Positions 47,977-56,299 are shown, numbered from the stretch's first letter. The stretch: DNA of 64,000 nt from Microbacterium sp. Leaf288 (GCF_001422925.1 NZ_LMNI01000013.1:186001-250000), one strand, 5' to 3'. Translations and numbers: made by a program. The notes: generated by a model not told the origin, from the letters alone.

Positions 47977-47992
47977 GTGAATTTCAATTAAC
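47977..47992. promoter_or_regulatory. TetR-type operator in the tetR-tetR/acyl-CoA synthetase spacer
   Basis: GTGAAT-TTCA-ATTAAC matches the operator at 45100-45115 in both arms except one base, with the same 4-base gap. The surrounding 18 bases (TGTGAATTTCAATTAACA) are a 14-of-18 palindrome. It lies 104 bases before the synthetase ATG and 76 bases before the double TetR start. Confidence 0.65.
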
Positions 47993-48096
47993 AAAAGGTC
48001 GTGACATCCGGCGCCACGCCTGGCATACTCGACACGAGCCACCGGTGCCGCAGGGTCGCGGCATCCGTTGACGATGACGTGACGAGAGGCCACTCG

Positions 48097-49674
48097 ATGA
48101 ACGATTCCGCCCCCACCGCGATCCCCGCATCCGCGCGGCGCAACCACTGGATGAACCAGGTCGCCACGCACGCCGAGATGAAGCCGGATGCCGCGGCATT
48201 CCGCTTCCTCGGCGCCACCACGACATGGCGCGAGACGCGGGACCGCACCGACGCGTTCGCGGCCGCCCTCGCGCGCCGGGGCGTCGCCGCCGGCGACCGC
48301 GTGCTGCTGCTCACGCTGAATCGCCCCGAGGTCGTGATCTCGGTGTTCGGCATCAACCGGATCGGGGCGATCGCCGTGCCGATCAACATCCGGCTCACGC
48401 CGCCGGAGATCGCCTACATCGTCGACGACGCCGACGCGGACGTGCTCATCGTCGAGGGACCGCTCGCCCCGCTCGTGGGCGCCGTCGCCCAGATCACCGA
48501 CCGCATCAAGAGGGTCATCGTGATCGGCGACGCCGGCCAGGGCCAGCAGTCTTGGGCGGACCTCGTCGCCGAAGACCCCGCGGGCTTCGAGGCGCCGGAC
48601 ATCCCCGAAGACACGACGGCGCTCATCATGTACACCTCGGGCACGACCGGCCGTCCGAAGGGTGCCATGCTCGACCACATCAACCTCTACGCGCAGTCGA
48701 TCACCTGCATCCGCGCGAACAACGTCGTCGACGAGAGCGACATCTCGTTCCTGACGGCACCGCTCTTCCATATCGCCGGCCTCGGGTCGATCGCGCCGAA
48801 CTTCATCCTCGGCATCCCGACCGTGATCCACCCGCTCGGCGCGTTCAATGCCACCGAGCTGCTCGACGCGTGGGAGCGCGAGAAGGCGACGATCGTCTTC
48901 AACGTGCCGCAGCAGTGGCAGGTGATCTGCGCCGACCCGAGCATCGCGGAGCGCGACCTGCACCTGCGCATCATCAGCTGGGGCGCCGCTCCCGCGTCCG
49001 ACACACTGCTGCACGCGATGGCCGACATGTTCCCGCACGCGACGAACGTCGCCGTGTTCGGACAGACCGAGCTGTCTCCGATCACGTGCGTGCTGCGTGG
49101 CGAGGACTCCCTCCGCAAGCTCGGGTCCGTCGGCCGGCCGATCCCCACCATCCAGTACCGCGTCGTCGACGACGACATGAACGACGTCGCGCCCGGTGAG
49201 GTCGGCGAGATCGTGTACCGCGGACCCACCCTCATGAAGGGGTACTGGCGCAAGCCGGCCGAGACCGCGGAGGCCTTCGAGGGCGGCTGGTTCCACTCGG
49301 GCGACCTGGTCCGCCAGGACGACGAGGGCTTCGTGTGGGTCGTCGACCGCAAGAAGGACATGATCATCTCGGGCGGCGAGAACATCTACTGCGCCGAGGT
49401 CGAGAACGTGCTGTTCGCCCACCCGAAGATCCTCGACGTCGCGATCTACGGCCGCGCCGACGAGCGCTGGGGCGAGGTCCCGGTCGCGGCGGTCGCGACG
49501 GCACCGGGCGAGGAGCTCACGATCGACGAGTTGCAGGCGTGGCTGAGCGACAAGCTCGCGCGCTTCAAGCAGCCCAAGGCGCTGGTCGTCGTGCCGGCCC
49601 TCCCCCGCAACGCCGGCGGCAAGGTCAACAAGGTCGCGCTGCGCGCGGCCGACCGCGAGCTCACCCCCGCGTAG
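48097..49674 (+). CDS. Acyl-CoA synthetase (fatty-acid-CoA ligase family)
   Basis: 525 residues. ATP-dependent activation of a carboxylic acid to its CoA thioester. P-loop TALIMYTSGTTGRPKGAML, the A5 block VFGQTELSPITC, A7 WFHSGDLVRQDDEGFVWVVD, A8 RKKDMIISGGENIYCAEVE and the late catalytic Lys in PRNAGGKVNK. GAGAGG lies upstream of ATG 48097. The alcohol dehydrogenase starts 3 bases after its stop, so the two are in one operon. Confidence 0.93.
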   Translation: MNDSAPTAIPASARRNHWMNQVATHAEMKPDAAAFRFLGATTTWRETRDRTDAFAAALARRGVAAGDRVLLLTLNRPEVVISVFGINRIGAIAVPINIRLTPPEIAYIVDDADADVLIVEGPLAPLVGAVAQITDRIKRVIVIGDAGQGQQSWADLVAEDPAGFEAPDIPEDTTALIMYTSGTTGRPKGAMLDHINLYAQSITCIRANNVVDESDISFLTAPLFHIAGLGSIAPNFILGIPTVIHPLGAFNATELLDAWEREKATIVFNVPQQWQVICADPSIAERDLHLRIISWGAAPASDTLLHAMADMFPHATNVAVFGQTELSPITCVLRGEDSLRKLGSVGRPIPTIQYRVVDDDMNDVAPGEVGEIVYRGPTLMKGYWRKPAETAEAFEGGWFHSGDLVRQDDEGFVWVVDRKKDMIISGGENIYCAEVENVLFAHPKILDVAIYGRADERWGEVPVAAVATAPGEELTIDELQAWLSDKLARFKQPKALVVVPALPRNAGGKVNKVALRAADRELTPA

Positions 49675-49677
49675 GCC

Positions 49678-51249
49678 ATGACAGCTGCTGTGGCCGCGCT
49701 CGTCCGTGAGCGCGGCGGATCCGTCGCGCTCACGGACGTCGTCCTGCGTTCCCCCGACCCGCGAGAACTCGTCGTCCGGGTGATGGCCTCCGGCGTCTGC
49801 CCGACCGACCTGTTCGGCATCGACGGCGGAGCCGGCAATCGCTTCCCCGCGGTCTTCGGCCATGAGGGCGCGGGCATCGTCGAAGCCGTCGGCGCGGAGG
49901 TCGCGCGCGTGCGACCCGGCGATCGGGTCGTGCTCGGCTTCGGGTCGTGCGGCGCGTGCGACTCGTGCCGCGACGGGCACTCCGCGTACTGCGACCGCTT
50001 CGCCGAGCTCAACTACGCCCCGCGCTCCGATGCGGCCACCGAGGACGGCGAGCGCGTCACCACCGCGTGGATGGCTCAGTCCTCCTGGGCGACCCGCGTC
50101 GTCGTGCACGAGTCGAGCGTGGTGCCGATCGGCGACGACGTGCCCTGGGCGGTGGCCGCGACGCTGGGCTGCGGCATCCTGACCGGCGCCGGCACGGTGC
50201 TCAACGTGCTGCGCCCGGCACCCGGCGATGCGCTTCTCGTGCTGGGCGCCGGCACCACCGGGCTCGCGGCGGTCATGGCTGCGGCGCACCGAGGCGTCAC
50301 GCGCATCGTCGTGAGCGACCCGGTCGAGGCGCGCCGCGTCCTCGCGCTCGAGGTGGGCGCGACCGAGGCGCTCTCCCCCCGCGACCTCGCGGCGCAGCGT
50401 CCCGCCCCGTCGTTCAGCCACGTGCTCGACACCGCCGGCACGCAGTCGTCGATCGACGCCGCCCTCGCCGCCGTCGCGCCGCGCGGCATCGCCGCCACCG
50501 TGGCGCTCAAGCCGGGCGCCAACCCGATGACCGTGTCGCAATCGCGCCTGCTGTGGGGCCGCACTCTCACCGGTGTGATCGAGGGCGACGCCGACGTCGC
50601 CCGCGACGTGCCGCTGCTGGCGGCGCTGTGGCGCGCGGGCCGGCTCCCCGTCGAGCGTCTCATCGGCACGTACGCGTTCGCCGACGCGCAGGCCGCGATC
50701 GCCGACGCCCGCGCGGGACGCGTCGTCAAGCCGGTGCTCGAGATGGAGATGGTGACGGATGCTGCGTCCGCCGCATCCGTCCGCCCTCTGGTCGACCGGC
50801 TCCGCGACGGCGTGCCCGACGACGACCTCGCGGCGCTGTGGCGTTCGCTCCCCCCGGTCCGGACGGCGGAACTGCGCGGGCTCTGGCGCGGCTGGGCCGC
50901 GACGCGCGGCCACCGCGCCGGGCGACTGCTCGAGCGCAGCCGGTGGTACGGCAAGCTCTTCCGCTCCGACGATGACGTCGCACCCCTCGTGTGCGAGACC
51001 GAGGACGGCACGCTCGTCGCCGACGCAGGCCTCGCCCGCGGAGGTGCGACGCTGCGCACCATCGTGCACGACGGCGTCGCCACGGCGTCGATGGTCTACG
51101 ACGGGCAGCCGATCATCGACCACTTCGTGCGGCTCGGGCCCGGCACGGTGTTCGGCGTCATGACCGGCCGCGACACCGACGACCGCGGCCGCGCCTTCTA
51201 CTTCGTCCTCGAGCACGTGGAGGACCGCCCGGTCGCCCTGCGCGAATGA
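49678..51249 (+). CDS. Zinc alcohol dehydrogenase fused to a GXWXG/DUF4334-like domain
   Basis: 523 residues. Residues 1-about 360 are a zinc MDR alcohol dehydrogenase of the AdhC/aryl-alcohol type: catalytic-zinc ligands in GVCPTDLFG, GHEGAG and TLGCGIL; structural-zinc cysteines in CGACDSCRDGHSAYC; Rossmann motif LLVLGAGTTGLAAVMA. Residues about 361-523 form a second domain with LRGLWRGWAATRGHRAGRLL (GXWXG motif) and FVRLGPGTVFGVMTGRDTDD (DUF4334-like), normally a separate small protein. The junction codes VTDAASAASVRP. The two-domain architecture appears unusual. Probably oxidises an alcohol to the aldehyde used at 45165. Confidence 0.85.
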   Translation: MTAAVAALVRERGGSVALTDVVLRSPDPRELVVRVMASGVCPTDLFGIDGGAGNRFPAVFGHEGAGIVEAVGAEVARVRPGDRVVLGFGSCGACDSCRDGHSAYCDRFAELNYAPRSDAATEDGERVTTAWMAQSSWATRVVVHESSVVPIGDDVPWAVAATLGCGILTGAGTVLNVLRPAPGDALLVLGAGTTGLAAVMAAAHRGVTRIVVSDPVEARRVLALEVGATEALSPRDLAAQRPAPSFSHVLDTAGTQSSIDAALAAVAPRGIAATVALKPGANPMTVSQSRLLWGRTLTGVIEGDADVARDVPLLAALWRAGRLPVERLIGTYAFADAQAAIADARAGRVVKPVLEMEMVTDAASAASVRPLVDRLRDGVPDDDLAALWRSLPPVRTAELRGLWRGWAATRGHRAGRLLERSRWYGKLFRSDDDVAPLVCETEDGTLVADAGLARGGATLRTIVHDGVATASMVYDGQPIIDHFVRLGPGTVFGVMTGRDTDDRGRAFYFVLEHVEDRPVALRE

Positions 51250-51308
51250 CGGATGCTGCGGCGTCCCGTAGCCGCGGAGCCCGGACGCCGACCGCGGGTC
51301 GAGGCATC
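51249..51308. terminator. Loose stem-loop between convergent genes
   Basis: GGATGC at 51249-51254 and GCATCC at 51304-51309 bracket a GC-rich region containing GGCGTCC (51258-51264) and GGACGCC (51284-51290), which can nest as a hairpin. It lies between the alcohol dehydrogenase fusion and the thioesterase. The stem is imperfect. Confidence 0.45.
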
Positions 51309-51312
51309 CGGT

Positions 51313-51768
51313 TCAGGCGCGCGCGTCGGGAGTCGCGTAGGTGCTGCGCTGTTCGATGACGGCGAGTGTGCAGCGCGAGACGCACACGAGGCGGCCGGCC
51401 TCGTCGGCGATGCGGATCTCCCACACGTGCACGCGACGCCCCACATTGATCGCCGTGACCGTGCCGATTACCCAGCCGGACGAGATCGGGCGCAGGTGGT
51501 TGGCGTTGATCTCCATGCCCACGACGTGGAACCGCTCACGGTCCACGGCGAGGTAGCCGGCCCACGACGCGAGCGTCTCGGCGAGCGCGACCGATGCCCC
51601 GCCGTGGAGCACACCCGCGGGCTGCACGGAGCGGTGGTCCACCGGCATCCGTCCGACCAGCGCGTCGTCGCGGATCTCGACGATCTCGATGCCGAGGTTC
51701 TCGATGAGCGTGCCCGGCGCCATCGCCGACAGATCGACCGCGGCGATGTCGCCGAACCAGAGGCTCAC
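51313..51768 (-). CDS. PaaI-type hotdog thioesterase
   Basis: 151 residues from GTG 51768, with GGGGTGAGG as ribosome site and only 4 bases after the prpC stop. The hotdog helix LHGGASVALAETLASWAGYL carries the catalytic HGG motif, and ITAINVGRRVHVWEIRI and CVSRCTLAVI are the paired strands. It hydrolyses an acyl-CoA to free acid. Last gene of the methylcitrate operon; it may release stalled CoA from propionyl-CoA derivatives. Confidence 0.87.
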   Translation of the reverse strand: MSLWFGDIAAVDLSAMAPGTLIENLGIEIVEIRDDALVGRMPVDHRSVQPAGVLHGGASVALAETLASWAGYLAVDRERFHVVGMEINANHLRPISSGWVIGTVTAINVGRRVHVWEIRIADEAGRLVCVSRCTLAVIEQRSTYATPDARA

Positions 51769-51772
51769 GGCC

Positions 51773-52963
51773 TCACCCCGCGGCTTCCTCTTCACGGTCG
51801 GCGGCGGCCAGGTGCGCAGCATCCGCGACATAGCCCTCGATGTGGCGCTCGTCCGGGCCGTTGTACTCCGACAGCGGGCGGATGAGCGCGTTCGAGGCCA
51901 GCTGCTCCATGATGTGGGCGGTCCAGCCGGTGACGCGGGCCGCCACGAACAGCGGCGTGAACGTCTCGGTGTCGAAACCCATCAGGTTGTACGCCGGACC
52001 CGACGGGTAGTCGAGGTTCGGGTAGATCCCCTTGCGGCTCACGAACTCGCTCTCGAGGGTGTCGTAGAGCGCGGCCAGGTCGGGCCGGTCGTAGTGCTCG
52101 ACGAGGGTGTCGAGCGCCGCCTTCATGGTGGGCACGCGCGAGTCGCCCTTCTTGTACACGCGGTGGCCGAAGCCCATGATCTTGCGCTTGGAGGCGAGAG
52201 CCTGGTCGAGCCACGGGCCGACGTTCTCAGCGGTACCGATCTCGTCGAAGATGTGGAGCACGGCCTCGTTCGCGCCGCCGTGCAGCGGGCCCTTCAACGC
52301 CCCGATGGCCGCGACGACGGCCGAGTAGAGGTCGCTGAGCGTCGACGTCACGACGCGAGCGGTGAACGTCGAGGCGTTGAACGAGTGCTCGGCGTACAGG
52401 ATCATCGACCGGTTGAACGCGTCGACCACGACGTCATCGGCGGTCTCGTCGAACGTCATCCAGAGGAAGTTGGCGGCGTAGTCGAGGTCGTCGCGCGGCG
52501 CGACGGGCTGCAGGCCGCGGCGGCGGCGCTGACCGTAGGCGACGATGGCGGGGAGCACGGCGAACAGACGCACGCTGCGCGCCAGGTTCTCCTCGACGCT
52601 CCCGCTCGCGTCGAGCACCGATCCGGTGCCGGCGAGATCCTTCGCACCGATGAGGCTCACGGCCGTGCGCACCTCATCCATGGGGTGCGCGTCGATCGGC
52701 ACGAGGTCGATCGCCGCGCGCACGTCGGCGGGCAGGTGCCGGTACGCCCGCTCGGTCGCGCGCAGCTGCGCGAGCTGCACATCGGTCGGAAGGTCGCCGT
52801 GCCACAGCAGGTAGGCGACCGCCTCGAACGGCTGCGTCGCGGCGAGCTCCTGCACCGGGTAGCCCCGGTACAGCAGGGAGTTCGTCTCGGGGTTGACCTT
52901 CGAGACCGCCGTGTAGTCCACGACGACGCCCGCGAGGCCCTTCTTGATGTCGGGGTCGGTCAT
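51773..52963 (-). CDS. prpC: 2-methylcitrate synthase
   Basis: 396 residues. Joins propionyl-CoA (and less well acetyl-CoA) to oxaloacetate. Citrate synthase landmarks: LLYRGYPVQELA, catalytic His in LYAEHSFNASTF, GALKGPLHGGANEAV, GFGHRVYKKGDSR and the C-terminal catalytic Asp in NLDYPSGPAYNLMG. The placement between prpB and a thioesterase in a prp operon favours methylcitrate over citrate synthase. Start ATG 52963; a palindromic element fills the gap to prpB. Confidence 0.92.
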   Translation of the reverse strand: MTDPDIKKGLAGVVVDYTAVSKVNPETNSLLYRGYPVQELAATQPFEAVAYLLWHGDLPTDVQLAQLRATERAYRHLPADVRAAIDLVPIDAHPMDEVRTAVSLIGAKDLAGTGSVLDASGSVEENLARSVRLFAVLPAIVAYGQRRRRGLQPVAPRDDLDYAANFLWMTFDETADDVVVDAFNRSMILYAEHSFNASTFTARVVTSTLSDLYSAVVAAIGALKGPLHGGANEAVLHIFDEIGTAENVGPWLDQALASKRKIMGFGHRVYKKGDSRVPTMKAALDTLVEHYDRPDLAALYDTLESEFVSRKGIYPNLDYPSGPAYNLMGFDTETFTPLFVAARVTGWTAHIMEQLASNALIRPLSEYNGPDERHIEGYVADAAHLAAADREEEAAG

Positions 52964-52983
52964 AGCCTTGCTCCTTTGCTTGG

Positions 52984-53057
52984 CCCGGTCGTTGAGTGAG
53001 CGTAGCGAGTCGAAACGCGTTACGTCTCGTCGCTGCGCTCCTCGCTCAACGACCGGG
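52984..53057. repeat. Palindromic element, family A, prpB-prpC junction
   Basis: Perfect 13-base arms CCCGGTCGTTGAG (52984-52996) and CTCAACGACCGGG (53045-53057), with further pairing inside (GAGCGTAGCGAG against CTCGTCGCTGCGCTC). The right arm supplies the TGA stop (53046-53048) and last codons of prpB. Confidence 0.9.
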
Positions 53058-53954
53058 AGCGTCGATCTGGAAGTTGAAGACGTCCTGGTCGAAGTGGTTG
53101 TAGTGCTCGTAATCGATGAGGTCGTAGAGATCGGCACGGTGCTGCATCTCGCCGAGCTTGGAGGTCAGGTGTCCGTCGTCGATGAGCGTATCGAGAGCGC
53201 GGGATGCCGCGCCCATCGCGATCCGCAGAAGTGAGACCGGCCAGATCACGATGTTGACGCCGACGCTCTGCAGCTGGTGGACCGAGAAGAGCTCCGACTT
53301 CCCGAACTCGGTCATGTTGGCGAGGATCGGCACGTCCACGGCGGCGCGGATCGCGGCGAACTCGTCGAGCGTGCGCATCGCCTCGGGGAAGATCGCATCC
53401 GCCCCCGCGTCCACGAGCGCCTTCGCGCGGCGGGTCGCAGCATCCATCCCCTCCACGGCGCGGATGTCGGTGCGCGCCATGATCAGGAAGTTCGGGTCGC
53501 GGCGCGCATCGGCCGCCGCCCGGATGCGCTTGATCGCGGTGTCCTCGTCGACCACAGCCTTGCCGTCGAGGTGACCGCACCGCTTCGGGTTGATCTGGTC
53601 CTCGATGTGCGTGCCGGCAAGGCCGGCGTCCTCGAGGGTCTGGATCGTGCGGGCCACGTTCATCGGCTCGCCGAAGCCGGTGTCGGCGTCGATGATCGCC
53701 GGCAGGTCGGTCATCCGCGCGATCTGCTGGCCGCGTGCCGCCACCTCGGTGAGCGTCGTCAGGCCGATGTCGGGAAGACCCAGGTCGGCGCTCAGCACGG
53801 CGCCCGAGATGTAGACGCCCTCGAACCCCTTGCGCTCGATGAGCCGAGCGCTCAGCGGATTGAACGCCCCGGGGAACCGCAGCAGCTCGCCCGATGCGAG
53901 CCGCTCGCGGAACAGCCGCCGCTTCTCGTGCGCGGGGACGGTGGAGTACAGCAT
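53046..53954 (-). CDS. prpB: 2-methylisocitrate lyase
   Basis: 302 residues. Splits 2-methylisocitrate into pyruvate and succinate. The isocitrate lyase family signature with the catalytic Cys is intact (PKRCGHLDGK), with GVYISGAVLSADLGLPD, PAIIDADTGFGEP and ARTDIRAVEGMD around the metal site. Middle gene of the prp operon. Its stop codon and final Pro-Gly-Arg lie in a family A palindromic element, suggesting insertion at or just after the original end. Confidence 0.94.
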   Translation of the reverse strand: MLYSTVPAHEKRRLFRERLASGELLRFPGAFNPLSARLIERKGFEGVYISGAVLSADLGLPDIGLTTLTEVAARGQQIARMTDLPAIIDADTGFGEPMNVARTIQTLEDAGLAGTHIEDQINPKRCGHLDGKAVVDEDTAIKRIRAAADARRDPNFLIMARTDIRAVEGMDAATRRAKALVDAGADAIFPEAMRTLDEFAAIRAAVDVPILANMTEFGKSELFSVHQLQSVGVNIVIWPVSLLRIAMGAASRALDTLIDDGHLTSKLGEMQHRADLYDLIDYEHYNHFDQDVFNFQIDAPGR

Positions 53955-53974
53955 CAGCGGCTCCTCGTCGGCTC

Positions 53975-54036
53975 GGGGCGTTTCGTCTCGCTCGTTCCTC
54001 GCTCGCTCAACGACCGGGGGGACCGGTCGCTGAGCG
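53975..54036. repeat. Palindromic element, family A, prpD-prpB junction
   Basis: GGGGCGTTTCGTCTCG (from 53975) leads into CGCTCAACGACCGG (54004-54017), which pairs with CCGGTCGCTGAGCG (54023-54036; one G-T) around a 5-base loop. The body matches the 14098 and 17198 copies. Confidence 0.85.
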
Positions 54037-54051
54037 TGACGAGCCGCAGCA

Positions 54052-55578
54052 TCAGAAGAGGCCCTTCGGGGCCGGGGCCGCCGCGAGCACGCCGAACTCG
54101 GCGACGATCGTGAGCTGCTGCACCTCTTCGGCGGTGAGCTCGGGCAGGCGCTGGGCGAGGTCGAGGAAGCGCTCGATCTCGCCGGCCGAGAGCACGGGCT
54201 CGGCGAGCAGCCGGAACTTGCGCACGTAGTCCTCGCGCACGAACGGCCGGGCGCCGAGCGGGTGCGCGTCGGCGACGGCGATCTCGTCCTCGATGGTCTC
54301 GCCGCCCGTCAGGCGGATCTCGACGCGGCCGCCGAACGCCTTCTCGTCCGGGTCCTCCGAGTGGTACCGGCGGGTCCACTCCTCATCCTCCGCCGTCGTG
54401 ATCTTGTGCCACAGCGCGACCGTGTCCTCCCGGCCCGCCCGCGCCGGCAGGTACGAGTCGACGTGGTGCCAGCCGCCGTCCTGCAGCGCGACCGCGAAGA
54501 TGTACGGGATCGAGTGATCGAGCGTCTCGCGGGATGCCGTGGGGTCGTACTTCTGCGGGTCGTTCGCGCCCGAGCCGATCACGTAGTGCGTGTGGTGCGA
54601 CGTGTGCAGCACGATCGCCTCGACGTTCGCGGGGTCCAGGAGCTCGGGGTGCTCGCCGTGGAGCTTGCGCGCCAGGTCGATCCACGCCTGCGCCTGGTAC
54701 TCGGCCGAGTGCTCCTTCGTGTACGAGTCGAGGATGGCGCGCTTCGGCTCCCCCTGACCCGGCAGCGGCACCTCGTACGAGGCATCCGGTCCGTCCAGCA
54801 GCCACGCGATGACGCCATCCTCGCCCTCGTAGATCGGGCTCGGCGAGGTCTCGCCGCGCATCGCACGATCGACGGCCTCGACCGCCATCTTGCCCGCGAA
54901 CGCGGGGGCGTGCGCCTTCCACGTCGAGATCTCGCCCTTGCGGGACTGGCGCGTGGCGGTCGTGGTGTGCAGCGCCTGGCCGACGGCCTGGTAGATCGTC
55001 TCGACATCGAGGCCGAGCAGCGTGCCGATGCCGGCCGCGGCCGACGGGCCGAGGTGCGCGACATGGTCGATCTTGTGCTTGTGCAGGCTGATGGCGCGCA
55101 CGAGGTCGATCTGGATCTCGTATCCGGTCGCGAGGCCGCGCACCAGCGCCGCCCCGTCGGCGCCGACGTGCTGCGCGACCGCGACGATCGGCGGGATGTT
55201 GTCGCCCGGGTGCGAATAGTCGGCCGCGAGGAACGTGTCGTGGTAGTCGAGCTCACGCACGGCGACGCCGTTCGCCCACGCCGCCCACTCCGGGCTCGTC
55301 TTGCGGTCGAGCGCGCAGCCGAACACCGTGGCTCCCGAGCCGCCGACCGACACCGCGTGGTCGAGAGCCTGCTGGCGGGCGGCGCTCACAGGAGCACGGG
55401 TGAGGGATGCTGCGGCCACCGCCGCGTTGTCGATGACGCGGTTGATGATCATGTCGACGACGTCCTGGTCGACCTCGACGGGATCGGCGGCGACTTCGGC
55501 GATGTGCCACGCGAGCTGCCCCTCGCGCGCGAGGTGCTCATCGCTGCGGTGGACGCGGAGGTGGTGGATGACGGTCAT
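54052..55578 (-). CDS. prpD: 2-methylcitrate dehydratase (MmgE/PrpD)
   Basis: 508 residues. Dehydrates 2-methylcitrate towards 2-methyl-cis-aconitate. MmgE/PrpD features: NRVIDNAAVAAASL, the LDYHDTFLAADYSHPGDNIP active-site segment, HVAHLGPSAAAGIGTLLGLD, RKGEISTWKAHAPAFAGKMA and SIPYIFAVALQDG. It starts 10 bases after the gntR stop, so regulator and enzyme are cotranscribed. Confidence 0.94.
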   Translation of the reverse strand: MTVIHHLRVHRSDEHLAREGQLAWHIAEVAADPVEVDQDVVDMIINRVIDNAAVAAASLTRAPVSAARQQALDHAVSVGGSGATVFGCALDRKTSPEWAAWANGVAVRELDYHDTFLAADYSHPGDNIPPIVAVAQHVGADGAALVRGLATGYEIQIDLVRAISLHKHKIDHVAHLGPSAAAGIGTLLGLDVETIYQAVGQALHTTTATRQSRKGEISTWKAHAPAFAGKMAVEAVDRAMRGETSPSPIYEGEDGVIAWLLDGPDASYEVPLPGQGEPKRAILDSYTKEHSAEYQAQAWIDLARKLHGEHPELLDPANVEAIVLHTSHHTHYVIGSGANDPQKYDPTASRETLDHSIPYIFAVALQDGGWHHVDSYLPARAGREDTVALWHKITTAEDEEWTRRYHSEDPDEKAFGGRVEIRLTGGETIEDEIAVADAHPLGARPFVREDYVRKFRLLAEPVLSAGEIERFLDLAQRLPELTAEEVQQLTIVAEFGVLAAAPAPKGLF

Positions 55579-55588
55579 GACCGGCCTT

Positions 55589-56299
55589 TCAGAGTCGGGG
55601 GCGCGCTTCGACAGGCTCAGCGGGAGCAGCAGCTGCTGCTCCGGTCGCTGACCCTGTCGAAGCGATGAGGGATTCGAGGATGCTGTGCAGCGCGTTGTGC
55701 AGGTGCACGTGCGTCGCGTGGGCGGCGAGATCCGCGTCCCGCGCGGAGATCGCGGCGGCGATCAGCCGGTGCTCGGCGACGGATGCTGCGAGCCGGGCGG
55801 GATTGTCGCGTGCGAGCCGTCGCACCCGGACGAGATGCGTGCGCACCGTGCGCAGGGCAGCGGTGAGGTAATCGTTCGCGACGGCGGCGTCGAGGGCCAG
55901 GTCGAAGTCTGCGATGAGGGAGTAGTAGGCGTCGCGTCCGTCCGCGCCCGCGTCGTGGCCGTCGAGATCGACCCGGGCGAACTCGTGGGCGAGCTCCGCG
56001 AAGGCCGCGGCATCCCCGCGCTCTGCGGCGAGCCGTGCGGCGGACTCCTCGAGGGCGCGGCGCACCTCGAAGATCTCGCGGATGTCGTCGGCGTCGATCG
56101 CGGTGACCACGGTGACGCGCGGCGACTGCTGCGCGACGAGCCCGTCGGCCGCGAGCCGGCCCAGCGCTTCGCGCAGCGGCGTGCGGCTGACGCCGAGACG
56201 AGCGGCCTGCTCGACCTCGCCGAGCACGGCCCCGGGCCGCAGGATGCCGGACTGGATCTCGTCGAGGAGGGTCGCGTATGCGCGGTCACTGGCCCGCAT
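55589..56299 (-). CDS. GntR/FadR-family regulator of the methylcitrate operon
   Basis: 236 residues from ATG 56299 (8 bases after GGAGG; another ATG at 56305 is too close to it). Winged helix: AYATLLDEIQSGILRPGAVL, then EVEQAARLGVSRTPLREALGR. FCD-type ligand domain about 85-215 with HEFARVD and HLHNALHSILES. The last roughly 25 residues (STGSATGAAAAAPAEPVEAR) are encoded by the palindromic element at 55604-55664 and are likely a dispensable tail. First gene of the prp operon; probably represses it from the TGTATACA sites. Confidence 0.88.
   Translation of the reverse strand: MRASDRAYATLLDEIQSGILRPGAVLGEVEQAARLGVSRTPLREALGRLAADGLVAQQSPRVTVVTAIDADDIREIFEVRRALEESAARLAAERGDAAAFAELAHEFARVDLDGHDAGADGRDAYYSLIADFDLALDAAVANDYLTAALRTVRTHLVRVRRLARDNPARLAASVAEHRLIAAAISARDADLAAHATHVHLHNALHSILESLIASTGSATGAAAAAPAEPVEARPRL
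55604..55664. repeat. Palindromic element, family C, forming the gntR 3' end
   Basis: Arms CGCTTCGACAGGCTCAGCG (55604-55622) and CGCTGACCCTGTCGAAGCG (55646-55664; one mismatch) enclose a perfect 20-bp palindrome of GGAGCAGCAG with its complement (55623-55642). It is read in frame by gntR. The CTTCGACAGGCTCA end is a different sequence from families A and B. Confidence 0.88.
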
